DNA of 64,000 nucleotides from Thermohalobaculum sp963700775 (GCA_963700775.1 CAVOYU010000003.1:62001-126000), one strand, 5' to 3'. Counted from the stretch's first letter, positions 33,244 to 42,099 are shown. Numbers and translations: made by a program. Notes: generated by a model not told the origin, from the sequence alone.

Positions 33244-34749
33244 ATGCCGAACAGCCTTATTGACGACGCGCCCGAGGGCGTCAACATCCCGGAATTCTCG
33301 GTCTCCGAGCTCTCCGGCGCGGTCAAGCGCATGATCGAGGGCGAGTTCGCCCATGTGCGGGTGCGGGGCGAGGTGGGGCGGGTCTCGCGGCCGCGCTCGG
33401 GCCATGTCTATCTCGACCTGAAGGACGAAAACGCCGTGCTGGCCGCGGTGATCTGGAAGGGCGTCGCCACCCGGCTCGACATCGATGCCCAGGAGGGCGA
33501 CGAGGTGGTCGCCGTCGGGCGGCTTACCACCTTCCCCGGCCAGTCGAAGTACCAGTTGGTGATCGAGAGCATGAGCTACGCCGGCGAGGGCGCGCTGCTG
33601 GCAAAGCTCGAGCGGCTGAAGAAGGCGCTGGCGGCGGAGGGGCTGTTCGACTCCGGGCGGAAGCGGCCGATCCCCTACCTGCCGCGGGTGATCGGGGTGG
33701 TGACCTCGCCCTCCGGCGCGGTGATCCGCGACATCCTGCACCGGCTCGCCGAGCGGTTTCCGGTGCATGTGCTGGTCTGGCCGGTGGCGGTGCAGGGCGA
33801 GAAATGCGCGCCGGAAGTCGCCGCCGCCATCCGCGGCTTCTCGGCCCTGTCCGGAGACGGGCCTGTCCCCCGCCCCGACGTGGTGATCGTCGCCCGCGGC
33901 GGCGGCTCGCTCGAGGATCTCTGGGGTTTCAACGACGAGCGCGTTGTCCGCGCCGCCGCCGAATGCACCATTCCGCTGATCTCCGCAGTCGGCCACGAGA
34001 CCGACACCACGCTGATCGACCACGCCGCCGACCGCCGGGCACCGACCCCGACCGCTGCGGCCGAGATGGCGGTGCCGGTGCGCTCCGAGCTGGTTGCGAC
34101 GGTGGCCGACCTCGCCGCCCGCCGGCTGCGCGCCATGGCGCGGCTGGTCGAGCAGCGCCGCCAGCGGCTCAGCGACCTGGCCCGCGCCCTGCCCCGGCCC
34201 GAGCAGATCCTGGCCGAAAGGCGCCAGCGCCTCGACGTCGCCGTCGCCCGCCTGCCGCGCCCGGCCGAGATGCTGGCGGCGCGGCGCGACAGGCTGGCGC
34301 TCCTCGCCCATCGCCTGCCTCAGGGTCTGGCGCGCCGGGCGCAGGTGGCCCGCGTGGCGCTGATGCGCCAGAGCGGGCGGTTGTCGCCGCGGCTGCTGGC
34401 GGCGCGGACCGAGCGGCTGCGCGAACGGCTCGACGACCGCCGGGCGCGGCTCGGCCCCGCCTACGCCCGAATCGTCCGGGCCGGCGGCGACCGGCTGCGC
34501 GCGCTCGGCCGCCTCTACGGATCATTGCACTACGCGGAAACCCTGAAGCGCGGCTATGCCCTGGTGCGCGAGCCGGACGGCACCGTGCTGACCCGCGCCG
34601 CCATGGTCGGGCCGGGCGCCGAGCTCGAGATCGAATTCGCCGACGGGAAGATCGGCGCAACGGCTGCGGGCGATGCCCCGCCGCAGCCGAAACGCCGGCC
34701 GGCGGATCCCGGCGGCGGTGAGGGAGGGGCGCAAGGCAGCCTGTTCTGA
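33244..34749 (+). CDS. xseA: Exodeoxyribonuclease VII large subunit
   Basis: A 501-aa large subunit of exonuclease VII, which degrades single-stranded DNA together with the small XseB subunit (not in the window). An N-terminal OB fold (FAHVRVRGEVGRVSRPRSGHVYLDLKDE) precedes the catalytic core with VIVARGGGSLEDLWGFNDE, SAVGHETDTTLIDHAADRRAPTPTAAAE. A long Arg-rich coiled-coil region (about residues 285-420) and a C-terminal segment (GYALVREPDGTVLTRA) follow. All are standard for XseA. Divergent from purD. Confidence 0.95.
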   Translation: MPNSLIDDAPEGVNIPEFSVSELSGAVKRMIEGEFAHVRVRGEVGRVSRPRSGHVYLDLKDENAVLAAVIWKGVATRLDIDAQEGDEVVAVGRLTTFPGQSKYQLVIESMSYAGEGALLAKLERLKKALAAEGLFDSGRKRPIPYLPRVIGVVTSPSGAVIRDILHRLAERFPVHVLVWPVAVQGEKCAPEVAAAIRGFSALSGDGPVPRPDVVIVARGGGSLEDLWGFNDERVVRAAAECTIPLISAVGHETDTTLIDHAADRRAPTPTAAAEMAVPVRSELVATVADLAARRLRAMARLVEQRRQRLSDLARALPRPEQILAERRQRLDVAVARLPRPAEMLAARRDRLALLAHRLPQGLARRAQVARVALMRQSGRLSPRLLAARTERLRERLDDRRARLGPAYARIVRAGGDRLRALGRLYGSLHYAETLKRGYALVREPDGTVLTRAAMVGPGAELEIEFADGKIGATAAGDAPPQPKRRPADPGGGEGGAQGSLF

Positions 34750-34780
34750 GGCGTGCACTAGGTGAAGGGGGACGTGAGAA

Positions 34781-35072
34781 ATGCCCAAGGGATACTGGAT
34801 CGCCCATGTCCATGTGACCGACGCGGAGGAGTACAAGAAGTATGTCGAGGGCGCTCGCTCCGCCTTCGAGAAGTACGGCGCCAGATTCCTCGCGCGGGGT
34901 GGTCGCCATCACGAGGTAGAAGGTGCGCTCGGCCGCGAGCGGCATGTGGTGATCGAGTTCGAGAGCCTGGAGGCCGCGCTTGACTGCTACAACAGCCCGG
35001 AATACCAGAACGCCCGCAACTTCCGGGCCGAGTCTGGGAATCGCCACACTCGTCCTGGTAGAGGGGAACTGA
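34781..35072 (+). pseudogene. DUF1330 protein with 3' frameshift
   Basis: DUF1330-family small dimeric alpha/beta protein: MPKGYWIAHVHVTDAEEYKKYV, YGARFLARGGRHHEVEG, RHVVIEFESLEAALDCYNSPEYQ. After NFRAES the frame goes wrong. Removing one base within 35033-35038 (TCTGGG to TCGGG) gives GIATLVLVEGN and a stop at 35072, the expected family end, 3 bp before arsC. As written, the frame instead runs on to 35272 inside arsC, adding a non-family basic tail. Either a recent mutation or a sequence error. Function of the family is unknown. Confidence 0.75.
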
Positions 35073-35075
35073 CCG

Positions 35076-35423
35076 ATGCGCGTCACCATTTACCACAACC
35101 CGAAATGCGGCACCTCGCGAACCGTGCTGTCGATGATCCGGGCCAAGGGGATCGACCCCGAGGTGATCGAGTATCTCGACACGCCGCCGGACGCCGCGCG
35201 GCTGAACGACCTGCTGAAGAAGATGCACACCCGCCCGCGCGCCCTGCTGCGCCGCCGGGGCACGCCCTATGACGACCTCGGCCTCGACGACGCCAAGTGG
35301 ACCGACGAGGCGCTGGTCGGGATGATCGCCAGGCATCCGATCCTGATGGAGCGGCCGGTGGTGGTCAGCGACCGCGGCGCCAAGATCTGCCGCCCGGCCG
35401 AGGTGGTGAACACGCTGATCTGA
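35076..35423 (+). CDS. arsC: ArsC-family arsenate reductase (glutaredoxin)
   Basis: A 115-aa thioredoxin-fold protein with catalytic Cys11 in HNPKCGTSRTVL, VIEYLDTPPDAARL, the anion-binding RRRGTPYDDLGL region, and HPILMERPVVVSDRGAKICRP. This matches glutaredoxin-dependent ArsC, which reduces arsenate to arsenite. No arsenite efflux gene or ArsR regulator is nearby, so a housekeeping or other reductase role is also possible. It starts 3 bp after the restored DUF1330 stop, indicating one transcription unit. Confidence 0.9.
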   Translation: MRVTIYHNPKCGTSRTVLSMIRAKGIDPEVIEYLDTPPDAARLNDLLKKMHTRPRALLRRRGTPYDDLGLDDAKWTDEALVGMIARHPILMERPVVVSDRGAKICRPAEVVNTLI

Positions 35424-35501
35424 GGCCGGCGCCGCCGCCCGGCGGGGCACGGCGTCTGCACCTCGATCGGCGCCCGGCGCACGTGCCGGCCCGGATCCGC
35501 G

Positions 35502-36806
35502 CTATCGCGCGGCCCTGCTGATCTGCTTCAGCCGCAGCTTGGTGATCTGGTGGCGCATCCGCTCGATCACCTCGAAGCGCACGCCGTGGAACACGAACAC
35601 CTGCCCCTCCGTCGGGATGGTCTGGGCCTCGTGGATCATCAGCCCCGCCACCGTGGTCGCCTCGTCGTCCGGCAGCGCCCAGTCGCAGGCGCGGTTGAGG
35701 TCGCGGATGGTCATGGTGCCCGGCGCGATGACCGAGCCGTCGGCCTCGCGGGTGATCCCGGCGCCCTCGATGTCGTGCTCGTCGGTGATGTCGCCGACGA
35801 TCTCCTCGAGGATGTCCTCCAGCGTCAGCAGCCCCTGCAGGGTGCCGTACTCGTCCACCACCAGCGCGAAGTGCTGGCGGCGCTTGAGGAATGCCCTGAG
35901 CTGGTCGTCGAGCGAGCGGGTGTCGGGCACGAACCAGGGTTTCATCGCCACCGACATGATGTCGAGCTCGCGCGGCTTGCGGCTGCCGTTTCCGCCGCCG
36001 GATTCGCGGACATGGCGATGCTCGGCCCGCAGCAGATCCTTGGCGTGCAGCACGCCGACGATGTTCTCGGGCTCGCCCCGCCAGATCGGAATCCGGGTGT
36101 GGGGCGCGGTCAGGCAGAAGTCGATGATCTCCTCGGCCGGCGCGTCGGCCGAGATCGAGGCGATGTCGCGCCGGTGGCGCATGACCTCGGCGACCTCGCG
36201 CTCCTTCAGGTCGAGGGCCGCCAGCAGCCGGTCGCGCTCGGCCTTGTCGACACCGCCCTCCGAGGCGTGGAGCGCGATCGTGCCCTTGATCAGCTCGACC
36301 GGGGCCAGCACATGGGCCTCGGGATCGGTCTTGACCCCGAACAGCGCCAGCGCCAGCCGGACCAGCAGCCGGACGAAGCTCACCACCGGCGCGAAGATGC
36401 GCACGATCACCTGCACCAGCGGTGCGACCGCGACCGCTGCCTTCTCGGGGAAGGTGATGGCATAGGTCTTCGGCGCCACCTCGGCGAACACCAGGATCGC
36501 GAAGGTCATCACCAGCGTCGCCCAGGCCACGCCGGCCTCGCCGAAGGCGCGGGTGAAGAGCGAGGTGGCGAGGCTGGCGGCGAAGATGTTCACCAGGTTG
36601 TTGCCGAGCAGGATCGAGCCGATCAGCCGCTCGTTGTCCTCGGTCAGCTTCAGCGCCACCCGCGCCCCCTTCGAGCCCTTGGCCGAAAGCTGGTGCATGG
36701 TCGCCCGGTTGAGCGCGGTCAGCGCGGTCTCGCTGCCGGAGAAGAAGGCGGACATGCCGATCAGGGCGGCGATGCCGACGCAGGTCCACCAGAAAGAGGG
36801 ATCCAT
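35502..36806 (-). CDS. HlyC/CorC (CNNM) family transporter-like protein
   Basis: A 434-aa membrane protein. The N-terminal DUF21/CNNM domain has about four hydrophobic segments with FFSGSETALTALNRATM and LLGNNLVNIFAASLAT. A CBS pair follows (MRHRRDIASIS...IIDFCLTAPHTRIPIW and VVDEYGTLQGLLTLEDILEEIVGDI), then a C-terminal CorC_HlyC domain (GTMTIRDLNRACDWALPDDEATTVAGLMIH). The family is linked to Mg2+/Co2+ homeostasis. xerD lies upstream on the same strand, 90 bp away. Confidence 0.93.
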   Translation of the reverse strand: MDPSFWWTCVGIAALIGMSAFFSGSETALTALNRATMHQLSAKGSKGARVALKLTEDNERLIGSILLGNNLVNIFAASLATSLFTRAFGEAGVAWATLVMTFAILVFAEVAPKTYAITFPEKAAVAVAPLVQVIVRIFAPVVSFVRLLVRLALALFGVKTDPEAHVLAPVELIKGTIALHASEGGVDKAERDRLLAALDLKEREVAEVMRHRRDIASISADAPAEEIIDFCLTAPHTRIPIWRGEPENIVGVLHAKDLLRAEHRHVRESGGGNGSRKPRELDIMSVAMKPWFVPDTRSLDDQLRAFLKRRQHFALVVDEYGTLQGLLTLEDILEEIVGDITDEHDIEGAGITREADGSVIAPGTMTIRDLNRACDWALPDDEATTVAGLMIHEAQTIPTEGQVFVFHGVRFEVIERMRHQITKLRLKQISRAAR

Positions 36807-36896
36807 CGGAGTTTCCTCGGGGAGTCGGTTGCGCGGAAATTTATGGGCTCTCGCGGGAAGCGCCGCAAGGCGTGATGCCCTCCTGGGCGGCGGGCG

Positions 36897-37820
36897 TCAG
36901 GCGGGGCGCGCCAGCGGGTGCTTCTCCAGCACCAGCGCCTTCAGCCGCTCGTCCAGCACATGGGTGTAGATCTCGGTGGTCGAGACATCCGCATGACCCA
37001 GCAGCTGCTGGATCGCGCGCAGGTCGGCGCCGTTCGCCAGCAGATGGGTGGCGAAGGCGTGGCGCAGCGTGTGCGGCGAGATCCGCGCCGGGTCCAGCCC
37101 GGCCTGCGCCGCCAGCTCCTTCAGCGCCTGGTAGAACGCGATCCGGGTCAGGTGCCCCTGCCGCCCGCGCGAGGGGAAGAGCCGCGGCGAGGGCCGCCCG
37201 CCTGCCCCGCGCCGCTCCTCCTCCATGGCGTCGCGCAGCGTCAGCCATTCCGCCACCGCCGCCCGCGCCGGCCCCGACAGCGGCACCATCCGCTCGCGGC
37301 CGCCCTTGCCGGTGACCAGCATCATCCGCGGATTGCCGCGCACCGCGGCGGCGGGCAGCGAGACCAGCTCGCTGACCCGGAGCCCGGTGGCGTAGAGCAG
37401 CTCGACCAGGCAGGTCAGCCGCAGCCGCTTCGCCTCGCCCCCCGGCCGCTGCCGGGCCGCCGCCAGCAGCCGGTCCACCTCCTCGACGCTCAGCGTGCCC
37501 GGCAGCTTGCGCCGTGGCCGCGGGCCGCCGATCCGGGCGGCCGGGTCGTCCGCCCGCCAGCCCTCGGACAGGGCGAAGCGGTAGAACTGGCGAATCGCCG
37601 ACAGCCGGCGGGCGCGGGTCGCTGGCGCCATGCCCTCGGCCTCGAGCCCGGCGAGATAGGCCTCGATCTCGGCCCGCCCGGCGCCCGCCGCGTCGCCCCC
37701 GCGCCCGGCCAGCCAGGCGGCGAAGTGGCCGAGGTCGCGGCGGTAGGCGGCCAGCGTGTTGGCGGCGGCGCCGCGCTCGGCCAGCATCGCCTCGAGGAAC
37801 GGCCCAATCCAGCCGCTCAC
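36897..37820 (-). CDS. xerD: Tyrosine recombinase XerD
   Basis: A 307-aa site-specific recombinase that resolves chromosome dimers at dif with XerC. The N-terminal SAM-like domain (residues 1-90) precedes a complete catalytic set: Arg148 (ATGLRVSEL), Lys172 (TGKGGRERMVPL), His250 and Arg253 (HTLRHAFATHLL), His276 (LLGHADVS) and nucleophile Tyr285 (TTEIYTHV). It starts with GTG, overlapping the stop of a 46-aa membrane protein (GTGA), so the two are coupled. Location next to aroK-aroB (divergent) is common in alphaproteobacteria. Confidence 0.94.
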   Translation of the reverse strand: MSGWIGPFLEAMLAERGAAANTLAAYRRDLGHFAAWLAGRGGDAAGAGRAEIEAYLAGLEAEGMAPATRARRLSAIRQFYRFALSEGWRADDPAARIGGPRPRRKLPGTLSVEEVDRLLAAARQRPGGEAKRLRLTCLVELLYATGLRVSELVSLPAAAVRGNPRMMLVTGKGGRERMVPLSGPARAAVAEWLTLRDAMEEERRGAGGRPSPRLFPSRGRQGHLTRIAFYQALKELAAQAGLDPARISPHTLRHAFATHLLANGADLRAIQQLLGHADVSTTEIYTHVLDERLKALVLEKHPLARPA

Positions 37821-37957
37821 TGCTGGGCCTGGGGCGCCGGCAGGGTGACCACGGTCTCCTTCACCGGGGCCGGCAGGTCATCCAGGAACGCCCAGGCCAG
37901 GAAGGCCAGGACCAGCAGGACGAGCAAGCGGATCAGGTATTTAAACAGCCTGCGCAT
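37817..37957 (-). CDS. 46-aa single-pass membrane protein coupled to xerD
   Basis: ORF encoding MRRLFKYLIRLLVLLVLAFL, AWAFLDDLPAPVKETVVTLP, APQAQQ. It has a basic start, one membrane helix (about residues 7-24), and a short Pro-rich outside segment. Its TGA overlaps the GTG of xerD. The start codon lies in the aroK/xerD divergent region. Position and coupling support a real gene. Similar short proteins upstream of xerD occur in other alphaproteobacteria as I recall, without known function. Confidence 0.7.
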   Translation of the reverse strand: MRRLFKYLIRLLVLLVLAFLAWAFLDDLPAPVKETVVTLPAPQAQQ

Positions 37958-38081
37958 GGGTTTCGGTGCCTGTCTCTTCTTTTCTGCGGCCCGGCCGTGG
38001 TGTAAAGCGCGGGCACTGCGCGTTTGGCTCAGGGTAAACCCCGGGCCGCTTCAGGGCAATGGCGCAGCGCCGGGAGAGCCG

Positions 38082-38678
38082 ATGACCGAAGCCGCCGCCG
38101 ATCGCGACACCCCGCCCGCCGCGCGGCTGGTGCGTCCCGTGGTGCTGATCGGACTGATGGGCGCCGGCAAGAGCTCGGTCGGCGTCCGGCTGGCCGAGAT
38201 GCTGGGGGCGGAGTTCCGGGATTCCGACGCCGAGATCGAGGCGGCGGCGGCGCTGAGCGTGCCGGAGATCTTCGAGCGCTACGGCGAGGCCCATTTCCGC
38301 GACGGCGAGCGCCGGGTGATCGCCCGGCTGCTGGCCGAGCCGCCGATGGTGATGGCGACCGGCGGGGGCGCGTTCATGAACGCCGAGACCCGCGAGCTGA
38401 TCAAGCGGGTGGCGGTGTCGGTCTGGCTCAAGGCCCCGCTCGACCTGCTGGTCAGCCGCACCGCCGGGCGCAGCCACCGGCCGCTGCTGAACCGGGGCGA
38501 CCCGCGCCGGATCCTGGCCGGGCTGATCGCCGAGCGCTATCCGGTCTATGCTCAGGCCACGGTCACGGTCGACAGCCGGCAGGGGCTGAGCCACGAGCAG
38601 ATGGCGCGCCGCATCGTCAAGGCGCTGAAGCAGCATGGCGCCCGCACCGGCGAGGGCGCGCTGGAGGACAGGGCATGA
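38082..38678 (+). CDS. aroK: Shikimate kinase
   Basis: A 198-aa P-loop kinase phosphorylating shikimate at the 3-hydroxyl in aromatic amino-acid synthesis. Walker A GLMGAGKSS at 24-32, FRDSDAEIE (shikimate-binding Asp), FRDGERRVIARL (Arg), ATGGGAF loop, and the lid region RTAGRSHRPLLN. The start was set at ATG 38082, preceded by GGGAG. Its stop overlaps the aroB start (ATGA), the usual aroK-aroB pairing. Confidence 0.95.
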   Translation: MTEAAADRDTPPAARLVRPVVLIGLMGAGKSSVGVRLAEMLGAEFRDSDAEIEAAAALSVPEIFERYGEAHFRDGERRVIARLLAEPPMVMATGGGAFMNAETRELIKRVAVSVWLKAPLDLLVSRTAGRSHRPLLNRGDPRRILAGLIAERYPVYAQATVTVDSRQGLSHEQMARRIVKALKQHGARTGEGALEDRA

Positions 38679-39787
38679 CCGACACGGTAAGGGTCGATCT
38701 GGCGGGCCGCGAATACGACATCCGCATCGGGCCGGGGCTGGTGGCCGCCGCCGGCGAGCATGTCGGCCCGCTGCTGCCCCGCCCCTTCACGGTGATCGTC
38801 ACCGACGAGACCGTGGCCGGGCTGCATCTGGAGCGCCTCAGGGCTGGGCTGGCCGGCGCCGGCATCGCCGCCGAGGCGATCGTGCTGCCGCCCGGCGAGG
38901 CCACCAAGTCGATGGCCAGCCTCACCGCCGTGCTCGGGCGCCTGCTCGAGCTGAAGGTCGAGCGCGACGACCTGATCATAGCCCTCGGCGGCGGCGTGAT
39001 CGGCGACCTCGCCGGCTTCGCCGCCGCAGTGCTCAGGCGCGGCGTCGACTTCATCCAGGTGCCGACCACGCTGCTGGCCCAGGTCGACAGCTCGGTCGGC
39101 GGCAAGACCGGGGTCAACGCGCCCCAGGGCAAGAACCTGATCGGCGCCTTCCACCAGCCGAAGCTGGTGCTGGCGGACACCGGCATGCTGGAAACCCTGC
39201 CCCGGCGCGAGTTCCTGGCCGGCTATGCCGAGGTGGTGAAATACGGCGCGCTGGGCGACCTCGGCTTCTTCGAGTGGCTGGAGCGGAACGGCCCCGCCAT
39301 GCTGGCCGGCGACCCCGGGGTTTCCCTGGCCGCCCGCGTCCATGCGGTCAGGCGCTCCTGCGAGATGAAGGCCGGGATCGTCGCCCGCGACGAGCACGAG
39401 CGCGGCGACCGGGCGCTGCTGAACCTCGGCCACACCTTCGGCCACGCGCTCGAGGCGGCGACCGGCTATTCCGGCCGGCTGCTGCACGGCGAGGGCGTGG
39501 CCATCGGCATGTGCCTCGCCTTCGAGACCTCGGCCCGGATGGGCCTCTGTTCGCAGGAATGCCCCTCGCGCCTGCGCGCCCACCTGGCGGCGATGGGCAT
39601 GAAGAAGGACCTGGCCGACATCCCTGGCGACTTGCCGGACGCCGAGGGCCTGATCGCGCTGATGGGCCAGGACAAGAAGGTGCGCCAGGGCCGCCTGACC
39701 TTCATCCTGGCGCGCGGGATCGGCGAGGCGTTCGTGACGCGGGAGGTGGATCTGGAGGTGGTGCGGGGGGTGCTGGAGGGGGCGTAG
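38675..39787 (+). CDS. aroB: 3-dehydroquinate synthase
   Basis: A 370-aa NAD- and Zn-dependent enzyme that cyclises DAHP to 3-dehydroquinate. Motifs: ALGGGVIGDLAGFAAAVLRRG (NAD-binding), PTTLLAQVDSSVGGKTGVN, EVVKYGALGD, RALLNLGHTFGHALE and LLHGEGVAIGM with the Zn-binding His/Glu. Coupled to aroK by an ATGA overlap. It ends 33 bp before the convergent AbiEii gene, so the toxin-antitoxin pair abuts the aromatic operon. Confidence 0.96.
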   Translation: MTDTVRVDLAGREYDIRIGPGLVAAAGEHVGPLLPRPFTVIVTDETVAGLHLERLRAGLAGAGIAAEAIVLPPGEATKSMASLTAVLGRLLELKVERDDLIIALGGGVIGDLAGFAAAVLRRGVDFIQVPTTLLAQVDSSVGGKTGVNAPQGKNLIGAFHQPKLVLADTGMLETLPRREFLAGYAEVVKYGALGDLGFFEWLERNGPAMLAGDPGVSLAARVHAVRRSCEMKAGIVARDEHERGDRALLNLGHTFGHALEAATGYSGRLLHGEGVAIGMCLAFETSARMGLCSQECPSRLRAHLAAMGMKKDLADIPGDLPDAEGLIALMGQDKKVRQGRLTFILARGIGEAFVTREVDLEVVRGVLEGA

Positions 39788-39820
39788 GGCGGGGCTTCGT
39801 GATACGGTGATCGACTGACT

Positions 39821-40741
39821 CTAGGCGCCCAGCACCCGGCGCAATCCGTCCACAAGGCCGGCACGGGCCGCTGGATCGAGGCTGTCGAGATTGTGCTGCC
39901 GCCACCGGATGGCCGGCAGATCGGACACGCCCTCCAAACCGAGGAGCGGCCAGTCAGGCTCGCCGCGCTCGAAAGAAATCAGGAAACGCCGGTGCGCCTC
40001 GGGCATTTTGCCGATGATCGCGTCGACGAGCGCCTGGCGGGCATCGGTAAGTGCATAGAGCGAGACGGGAGCGTCAGTCATACCGGCAAAGCCCCGCTCG
40101 TATTCCTGGGTGATGTCTTTGGGCCGGGCGGAAAGGACCTCGAACATTGGCCGGTTATGCGAAAGCAGATACACGATGAATGCCTTGCGGAGCCGGTCAT
40201 CGATCCCTTCGTTGGCCAGCAGGTCGCGAACATCAAAGAGATCGCGCGGGTGCTGGCGGTCGAGCGCGGCAACGATCTTGCCGCCGAACAGGTCCGCGAA
40301 AGACACGACCCTGGCTTCGGCAAAACCGAATGACTCTTCAACGATCGGCGAAACAATCCGCAGTTCCGGCTCGTACACGCAGCCGCGAAGCACCGGTGTC
40401 ACCTCGATCTTGATCTGAACGCCATCCCCGCGCGCGATCAGCTTTGTGACCGCCGTTTCACCAGCGCGCGGGGTCTGCTCGGTCACATCCCCCGCCGGAG
40501 AGATCGAGCGCGCCGTCTCAGCGATCCGTTTCATCGCCGTGTCGATCGCGGCAAGAGACTCTGCGCGATCGGCGACCGGAAGGTAGGTGAGATCGATGTC
40601 CACCGACAGGCGCGGCATGTCGCGATAGAACAGGTTGATCGCTGTGCCGCCCTTGAGCGCGAACGCATCTTCCCGTGCAACATACGGGAGCATGCGCACG
40701 AGCAGAGACACCTGACGGCGATAGCGATCACTAAAGGGCAT
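39821..40741 (-). CDS. AbiEii-type nucleotidyltransferase toxin
   Basis: A 306-aa nucleotidyltransferase of the AbiEii/AbiGii toxin family. The polymerase-beta-type motif is complete: LKGGTAINLF (residues 29-38) and RLSVDIDLTYL (Arg44, Ser46, Asp48, Asp50). A later VSFADLFGGKIVAALDRQHPRDLFDV matches the family, including the conserved Lys and Asp. These are toxins of type IV-like abortive-infection systems, reported to act by nucleotide transfer. The start was set at MPFSDRYRRQ, overlapping the antitoxin gene by 11 bp. Codon usage is less GC-rich than the neighbours, suggesting acquisition. Confidence 0.92.
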   Translation of the reverse strand: MPFSDRYRRQVSLLVRMLPYVAREDAFALKGGTAINLFYRDMPRLSVDIDLTYLPVADRAESLAAIDTAMKRIAETARSISPAGDVTEQTPRAGETAVTKLIARGDGVQIKIEVTPVLRGCVYEPELRIVSPIVEESFGFAEARVVSFADLFGGKIVAALDRQHPRDLFDVRDLLANEGIDDRLRKAFIVYLLSHNRPMFEVLSARPKDITQEYERGFAGMTDAPVSLYALTDARQALVDAIIGKMPEAHRRFLISFERGEPDWPLLGLEGVSDLPAIRWRQHNLDSLDPAARAGLVDGLRRVLGA

Positions 40742-41576
40742 CGAGGTCCTTCGGGACAGTGATCTGATGGGCCGGATCGTATCTGCCGCCGCGCACGAGC
40801 ATGCGCTTGCCCTTCCCAAGGTCGATGTGTTCGCGGTCGAGGCGCTTGAGCCATGCTGGGCTGTGCCTGTCGGCAAAGAAGAAGAACAGCCGCTTGACCT
40901 TCACGCTCCTGCAGTCTTCGAGCAGCCTTTGCAGCCGGCGCGGGCTCAGACTGGCAAGCCCTTCCATCAGCTTATCGACCTGATGGAAGCTTTCGCGCTC
41001 TGGCAGCTCGTCGAGCAACTCGAAGACCGCGCGCTCGGGTGTCGAAAGAGTCAGCGGCCAGTCCCACTGGCCCCAGGGCTGAATCACTTCTCCGCCTCGG
41101 AAAGCGGTCGGATCAAACCCGATGTTTTTCTGGATGTTCCAGCTAAGGCTGGTGAGCCCGCGCGTGACGGGATCGTTGCGGAACAGGCGCTGGCTGTTGT
41201 GGAAGAGGAACTTCACGGCGAGCGGCAATGCGTGAAGCCAGGACGGAGGCGGCATCTTGCCGTAGAGATGCACTTCTGTCTGCTCCTGCGAGAGGAAATG
41301 GGCATAGCCCTGCAGCTCCAGTGCCGTCCTTCCGCCGACAACGACAGGCCATTCGAGCAGCGTCTGGAGCGATATCACGGCCTGCTGCCAACGCAGCGTT
41401 CCTCGCGGGCGACGGTAAACGCGGTGGGCGGGTTGCTCCAGCCAGCCGCTATCGACATACTTCTTGCGCAGTGAGCCGTAGTAGGCGCGCTTCTCCAGCC
41501 AAGCGGCATCCACGAGCAGGCCTTCCGGCAGGTCCCGTTCCAATTGGTTTAGCTTACTCACCGTATGTCCACTCAT
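40731..41576 (-). CDS. AbiEi-type antitoxin / transcriptional regulator
   Basis: A 281-aa protein upstream of and overlapping the AbiEii toxin. An N-terminal winged-helix region (residues 1-75, LEKRAYYGSLRKKYVDSGWLEQPAHRVYRRPRG) is followed by an AbiEi C-terminal domain with WPVVVGGRTALELQGYAHFLSQEQTEVHLYG and STPERAVFELLDELPERESFHQVDKLMEGL. AbiEi proteins bind inverted repeats at their own promoter and neutralise the toxin. The region upstream is AT-rich and includes short inverted repeats. Confidence 0.9.
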   Translation of the reverse strand: MSGHTVSKLNQLERDLPEGLLVDAAWLEKRAYYGSLRKKYVDSGWLEQPAHRVYRRPRGTLRWQQAVISLQTLLEWPVVVGGRTALELQGYAHFLSQEQTEVHLYGKMPPPSWLHALPLAVKFLFHNSQRLFRNDPVTRGLTSLSWNIQKNIGFDPTAFRGGEVIQPWGQWDWPLTLSTPERAVFELLDELPERESFHQVDKLMEGLASLSPRRLQRLLEDCRSVKVKRLFFFFADRHSPAWLKRLDREHIDLGKGKRMLVRGGRYDPAHQITVPKDLDAL

Positions 41577-41851
41577 AGTGCAGATAATAGCATATTCATA
41601 AACCGATCGCTAGTTTAAAGAATCTCACTTTCTTGCACTGCAGGTGCATGATTATGGCAATTCTCAATCCCGTGACCGCCCCGGCAAAATGGCACCGAGA
41701 ATCACGCCCCCGATGGTGGCGAAGCTTGACCCACCGGTTCGCTCCACCCTGCGGGTGGGCGGCGGGTACTGACAGCCCACCCTTGTCTCTCTGGAATCTG
41801 ACAAGAGAGTGGGGCAGACGAGACCCTGGCCCACTCCGGGCGCCGCCAAAC

Positions 41852-41871
41852 GGTGCGCATGAATGCGCACC
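41852..41871. repeat. Perfect palindrome GGTGCGCAT / ATGCGCACC
   Basis: Nine-base arms with a 2-bp centre (GA), followed by CTACG. The phrase is like REP-type extragenic palindromes seen scattered in many proteobacterial genomes. A genome-wide search is needed to confirm that it is repeated here. Confidence 0.55.
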
Positions 41872-42081
41872 CTACGTCGCGCCTGCGGCGGCGTGCCCAA
41901 GGCGCTCACCGCCCGCCCAGCAGCACCGCCGGCTCCCCTCTCATCATCGACCCTTCCCGGTCCCCGATCCGGCCCGCAACACCCATGCGGTGCGCCCTCC
42001 ACCCGGCCCTGATCCGGCCCAAAACACCCCCTGCTCAAACCCCATTTTTCGAAAATCCAACGATTCCAATACCTTGACCCC

Positions 42082-42099
42082 CTGCTCAATGTTGAGCAG
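42082..42099. repeat. Perfect palindrome CTGCTCAA / TTGAGCAG
   Basis: Eight-base arms with centre TG, about 30 bp from the stop of the radical SAM gene. The left arm repeats a phrase present about 55 bp upstream (CCCCTGCTCAA). It could act as a stem-loop ending the radical SAM transcript (minus strand), but no U-run follows. Confidence 0.5.
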
